Assembly: GCA_023394255.1 (NCBI GenBank)
Contig: JAEXAZ010000025.1
Location: 1 to 8,086 of the forward strand
Source of the DNA: Bacillota bacterium
GTDB lineage: Bacteria; Bacillota; Clostridia; Oscillospirales; Ruminococcaceae
DNA: 8,086 nt
Reading direction: 5' to 3'
In this document: piece after piece, positions 6,683 through 8,086 of the stretch
Layout: each line of letters opens with the position of its first letter
Numbering within the stretch: the first letter of the stretch is position 1
The notes under the pieces: model-generated
Database searches by the model: none
What the model saw: only the letters and a program-made list of their open reading frames with translations
Told to the model about the DNA's origin: nothing
Position numbers and translations under genes: made by a program

Positions 6683-6687
6683 CCCCC
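6683..6687 (-). promoter_or_regulatory. Ribosome binding site deciding the aminotransferase start
   Basis: GGGGG on the minus strand lies 9 bases before the ATG at 6673-6671. This supports the 429-residue product over the start at 6748, whose extra 25 residues do not resemble the family's N-terminus. Confidence 0.5.
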
Positions 6688-6698
6688 AAAGATTTGGT

Positions 6699-6722
6699 GC
6701 GTTTCCAGCCTGCTGAAACCGC
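6699..6722 (-). other. Hairpin in the aminotransferase leader
   Basis: The 24-base segment folds on itself through GCG-x-TTTCAG against CTGGAAA-x-CGC, with one mismatch, one wobble and a CAGG loop. It sits between the predicted transcription start and the ribosome binding site. A second possible stem (TGGAAAC at 6748-6754 with GTTTCCA at 6771-6777) lies upstream in the same leader, and both reuse a GGAAAC/GTTTCC motif. I recognise no known riboswitch or T-box here. Confidence 0.4.
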
Positions 6723-6787
6723 CCTGTAAATTTCACAACACATTCCATGGAAACCTATTGGCCTGTGCCCGTTTCCACCTTACTTAT

Positions 6788-6814
6788 ATTATATGATAAA
6801 GTTCCATTTTGCAA
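6788..6814 (-). promoter_or_regulatory. Probable promoter of the aminotransferase gene
   Basis: On the minus strand a perfect TATAAT (6793-6788) lies in AT-rich sequence. The best -35 candidate is TTGCAA (6814-6809), but the spacing is only 15 bases. Pairing TTGCAA with the overlapping TAATAT as -10 gives 17. Transcription would start near 6781, leaving a leader of about 108 bases. The -35 candidate lies in one arm of the inverted repeat at 6806-6839. Confidence 0.55.
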
Positions 6815-6844
6815 GATGAATTTTTCAAACTTGCAAAATTCATC
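6806..6844. repeat. Two interleaved inverted repeats at the aminotransferase promoter
   Basis: The first repeat pairs ATTTTGCAAG (6806-6815) with CTTGCAAAAT (6830-6839), a perfect 10-base match. The second pairs GATGAATTTT (6815-6824) with AAAATTCATC (6835-6844), also perfect over 10 bases, and the arms of the two overlap. The cluster covers the -35 region, which suits a regulator binding site. As RNA it would form alternative hairpins, but only in a transcript coming from upstream. The AT-rich base composition makes chance symmetry more likely than usual. Confidence 0.5.
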
Positions 6845-6900
6845 AAGTGATACGAAAAAAAAGCCAAAACGCAAAGCACTTTTTATCTGGATAGTACAGA

Positions 6901-6941
6901 AAAAACAGGAACATACCTGCGAACAGGCTGTTCCTGTTTTT
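6901..6941 (-). terminator. Intrinsic terminator after asnS
   Basis: The outer arms AAAAACAGGAACA (6901-6913) and TGTTCCTGTTTTT (6929-6941) match perfectly. An inner CCTG/CAGG stem with a CGAA loop extends the hairpin. On the minus strand it runs into a stretch of six Ts (6905-6900). It lies about 20 bases after the asnS stop codon. The plus strand also ends in a T-run, so the terminator may work in both directions. Confidence 0.9.
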
Positions 6942-6962
6942 ATAATGGTTTGTCCAAATCAA

Positions 6963-8086
6963 TTAATATTCCGCCGAACCGGTCGTCCTTGGGAACGGCA
7001 GCACATCGCGGATGTTGGAAATTCCGGTGATATACATAATCAGGCGTTCAAATCCGAGGCCGAACCCCGCGTGTTTCGCCCCGCCAAACCTGCGCAGGTC
7101 GAGATACCAGCTGTAATCTTCCTCTTTCAGCCCCAGTTCCTTCATGCGCGCAAGCAGCTGATCCAGACGCTCCTCGCGCTGGCTTCCGCCGATGATCTCC
7201 CCAATGCCGGGAACCAGCAGGTCCACCGCTGCAACTGTTTTGTTGTCATCATTCATGCGCATGTAAAACGCCTTGATCTCTTTCGGATAATCGGTCACAA
7301 AAACGGGCTTTTTCATGAGTTCTTCGGTCAGATACCGTTCATGCTCCGTCTGCAGGTCGCAGCCCCAGTAAACCGGGTATTGGAACCTGTCTTTTACTTT
7401 TTCCAGCATCTCAACCGCCTGGGTGTAGGTGACATGGGCAAAATCGGAATCGACGATATTATTGAGGCGTTCAATCAGACCCTTGTCATAAAAATTGTTG
7501 AAGAACGCCATCTCCTGCGGGCATTCTTCCAGCACATAGGATAGCACGTATTTGACCATGTCTTGTGCGAGCTGCATATCGTCTTCCAGATCGGCAAAGG
7601 CGATTTCCGGCTCAATCATCCAGAATTCGGCCGCGTGGCGGGCGGTATTGGAATTTTCGGCGCGGAAGGTGGGCCCGAACGTGTAAACGCTGCCGAACGC
7701 CAGCGCCATGCACTCGGCTTCCAGCTGCCCCGATACCGTCAGGCTGGTGGCTTTTCCGAAAAAGTCCTGTGTATAATCCACAGAGCCGTCCTCCTTGAGC
7801 GGCGGCGCCTTGGGGTCCAGCGTAGTCACCCGGAACATTTCCCCGGCGCCCTCGCAGTCGCTGCCCGTAATCAGCGGTGTGTGCGCATAAACAAACCCCC
7901 GCTCGTTAAAAAACCGATGGATTGCGAACGCGGCGACCGAACGCACACGAAAGACTGCCGCAAAGGTATTGGTGCGGGGGCGCAGATGGGCGATGGAGCG
8001 CAAAAACTCCAGGGAATGGCGTTTTTTCTGGAGCGGATAGTCGGGAGGGGAAATCCCCTCAATCTCCCCCGAAAGAGCGTGCACTT
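6963..8086 (-). CDS. asnS: Asparaginyl-tRNA synthetase, partial (5' end beyond window)
   Basis: AsnRS is a cytosolic class IIb synthetase that charges tRNA-Asn with asparagine. The visible 373 residues begin after the N-terminal OB-fold anticodon-binding domain, with DYPLQKKRHSLEFLR near the domain boundary. AsnRS-specific GSDCEGAGEMF (74-84 of the visible part) distinguishes it from AspRS. Motif 2 is TFGPTFRAENSNTARH (135-150), and motif 3 is GFGLGFERLIMYITGISNIRDVLPFPRT (340-367, key residues G344, E346, R347). The family is about 460 residues, so roughly 90 residues lie beyond base 8086. The visible reading frame has no internal start I would favour, since the GTG at 8082-8084 lies inside the conserved protein. 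A strong terminator follows. Presence of AsnRS suggests direct charging of tRNA-Asn rather than sole reliance on the transamidation route. Confidence 0.97.
   Translation of the reverse strand, partial: VHALSGEIEGISPPDYPLQKKRHSLEFLRSIAHLRPRTNTFAAVFRVRSVAAFAIHRFFNERGFVYAHTPLITGSDCEGAGEMFRVTTLDPKAPPLKEDGSVDYTQDFFGKATSLTVSGQLEAECMALAFGSVYTFGPTFRAENSNTARHAAEFWMIEPEIAFADLEDDMQLAQDMVKYVLSYVLEECPQEMAFFNNFYDKGLIERLNNIVDSDFAHVTYTQAVEMLEKVKDRFQYPVYWGCDLQTEHERYLTEELMKKPVFVTDYPKEIKAFYMRMNDDNKTVAAVDLLVPGIGEIIGGSQREERLDQLLARMKELGLKEEDYSWYLDLRRFGGAKHAGFGLGFERLIMYITGISNIRDVLPFPRTTGSAEY

Noticed and set aside
6674..6962. A T-box or known amino acid riboswitch ahead of the aminotransferase
   Set aside because: I see no T-box sequence (TGGNACCGCG type), no specifier stem and no terminator/antiterminator pair in the spacer.
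6747..7544. Plus-strand open frame of 265 codons across the aminotransferase promoter, the asnS terminator and the asnS 3' half
   Set aside because: It crosses a promoter, a leader and a terminator of minus-strand genes, and its translation is low in recognisable structure. It is not a gene.

Overview
This window looks like ordinary chromosome from a member of the Firmicutes, most likely class Clostridia and plausibly the Oscillospiraceae (Ruminococcaceae) group. The evidence is the mix of genes, strong AGGAGG-type ribosome binding sites, roughly balanced base composition, sigma-A-like promoters, and separate secD and secF genes. The assignment rests on protein character only, not on a database match. 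Every gene I can support lies on the minus strand, so transcription runs from high to low coordinates. I see no mobile element, CRISPR array, rRNA or tRNA gene.

In transcription order the layout is as follows. An asparaginyl-tRNA synthetase gene (asnS) enters from the right edge, lacks its 5' end, and ends in a strong intrinsic terminator (6901-6941). A PLP-dependent aminotransferase of the MocR-like/aspartate aminotransferase type (5384-6673) follows an AT-rich promoter region with interleaved inverted repeats, and ends in a terminator at 5322-5363. The purB gene (adenylosuccinate lyase, 3774-5213) has an extended -10 promoter that begins inside that terminator. The secD-secF pair (3563 down to 1292) overlaps by 8 bases, is driven by a near-consensus promoter with a roughly 125-base leader, and is closed by a 17-bp-arm terminator. 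A sugar phosphate isomerase/epimerase-like TIM barrel gene of unknown substrate (385-1173) comes next. Last is nrdR, the zinc-ribbon/ATP-cone repressor of ribonucleotide reductase genes, which has its own promoter and runs off the left edge.

Functionally this is a run of mostly independent housekeeping units. AsnS uses asparagine, the aminotransferase probably makes or consumes aspartate, and PurB releases fumarate from aspartate-derived adducts in purine synthesis. That makes a loose aspartate/asparagine/purine neighbourhood, but each gene has its own control signals. SecD and SecF form the membrane complex that uses proton-motive force to help pull proteins out through SecYEG. NrdR links nucleotide status to deoxynucleotide synthesis.

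I found no new multi-gene system. The observations most worth checking are: an alanine in SecF where the family usually has a membrane aspartate implicated in proton relay; an apparent extra segment between the last two membrane helices of SecD; the long structured secD leader; and the overlapping inverted repeats at the aminotransferase promoter.
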